In this document: piece after piece, positions 63,611 to 64,000 of the stretch | Position numbering within the stretch: the first letter of the stretch is position 1 | Layout of the letters: each line of letters begins with the position of its first letter | Source: G963675935 sp963823895 | Lineage (GTDB): Bacteria > Planctomycetota > Planctomycetia > Pirellulales > Thermoguttaceae | Reading direction: 5' to 3' | Assembly: GCA_963823895.1 (NCBI GenBank) | Contig: CAWGNG010000020.1 | Location: 124,001-188,000, forward strand | Length of the DNA: 64,000 bases | Position numbers and translations under genes: made by a program | Notes under the pieces: model-generated | Seen by the model: the letters and a program-made list of their open reading frames with translations, nothing else | The model's database searches: none | Told to the model about the DNA's origin: nothing

Positions 63611-64000
63611 CTAGTGCGTCATCGCGCCGACCGTTACCTTCTGTTCGCTGCCGTCGCGGCTGATTCCAACAAGCCCGTAGACCTGTCCTTGGCCATCCAA
63701 CAACGGTATTTTGGTCGTCGTGACGGTCTTCCAATTGCCGGCCGCGTCGAGACGAGACTCGTTCTTATTCAACAGCGGCCGACCCGATTGCAGCAAGCTC
63801 TGCTCGTCGGCGGAATACTCGGCGACTTGTTCCGGCGGATAGAAATCGGCGTCGGTTTTTCCCAGCAGTTCATTCGGGTCGGCGACGCCCATCAGCCGCG
63901 CCGTGGCGAGATTCGCGGCCAGAAACCGGCAGCGCGCGTCTTTGACGTAGATGCAGTCGGGCAAGTTGTCGATCAACGCGCGGAGCAGATTGCGATCTTG
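63611..64000 (-). CDS. PAS-domain sensor protein, C-terminal end (partial)
   Basis: The gene runs into the window end, so its beginning is missing. The visible 129 residues contain LIDNLPDCIYVKDARCRFLA, ANLATARLMGVADPNELLGK and VYGLVGISRDGSEQ, one PAS domain of the sensor type; it ends directly after this domain. The rest (kinase, cyclase or other) would lie outside. Confidence 0.7.
   Translation of the reverse strand, partial: QDRNLLRALIDNLPDCIYVKDARCRFLAANLATARLMGVADPNELLGKTDADFYPPEQVAEYSADEQSLLQSGRPLLNKNESRLDAAGNWKTVTTTKIPLLDGQGQVYGLVGISRDGSEQKVTVGAMTH

Overview
The window is about 64 kb of GC-rich, low-density bacterial chromosome. It looks planctomycetal (Pirellulales-like). The support is a DUF1559 prepilin-like protein with an N-terminal methylation motif, several secreted or lipoprotein TPR and PEGA proteins, small conserved proteins of a planctomycete style, PPi-type phosphofructokinase, GH2/acetyl-esterase sugar genes, and many short palindromic repeats between genes. 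No rRNA, tRNA or CRISPR array was recognised, and no species is claimed.

Layout. 1-23.6 kb is backbone: the end of an alpha-2-macroglobulin, a DUF1559 protein, TPR and PEGA lipoproteins, trmB, an esterase/GH2 pair, a higBA toxin-antitoxin pair just upstream of pdhC (E2) and lpd (E3), a second toxin-antitoxin pair next to PPi-phosphofructokinase, a PIG-L deacetylase/amidotransferase-like pair, a sigma-region-4-like protein, NAD-type isocitrate dehydrogenase, a YceH-family protein and a receiver-kinase hybrid. 23.6-44.05 kb looks like a decayed genomic island between two 81-bp direct repeats (23602-23682 and 43969-44049; 79/81 identical by eye). It holds a possible structured RNA, a DUF3102-like acidic protein, a type I restriction remnant (hsdR intact, hsdS broken, no hsdM), a complete IS66-family element with 8-bp target duplications, MgtC, a phosphodiester-glycosidase/GH16 pair, a PAS histidine kinase, a rhodanese, and a truncated tyrosine-recombinase-like gene beside the right repeat. 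44.05-64 kb is backbone again: Gfo/Idh oxidoreductase, thiS-thiG, a cluster of zinc-ribbon and DUF4870 membrane proteins, a DinG-like helicase, KAS III, rpmA, an HD-GYP regulator, folD, a zinc metallopeptidase and the end of a PAS sensor.

Two features run through the whole window. First, at least seven families of short inverted repeats lie in most intergenic gaps, and several sit inside genes without breaking the frame (three in dinG, one in the sigma-like gene, one in hsdS). Second, about ten genes need a single-base frame change to match their expected family. Backbone genes such as dinG are affected, so some of these are probably residual assembly indels rather than biological decay.

Functional links visible here are pdhC-lpd (2-oxoacid dehydrogenase), thiS-thiG (thiazole synthesis), the GH2-esterase pair (polysaccharide breakdown), the PIG-L/amidotransferase-like pair, and two toxin-antitoxin pairs with recognisable promoters.
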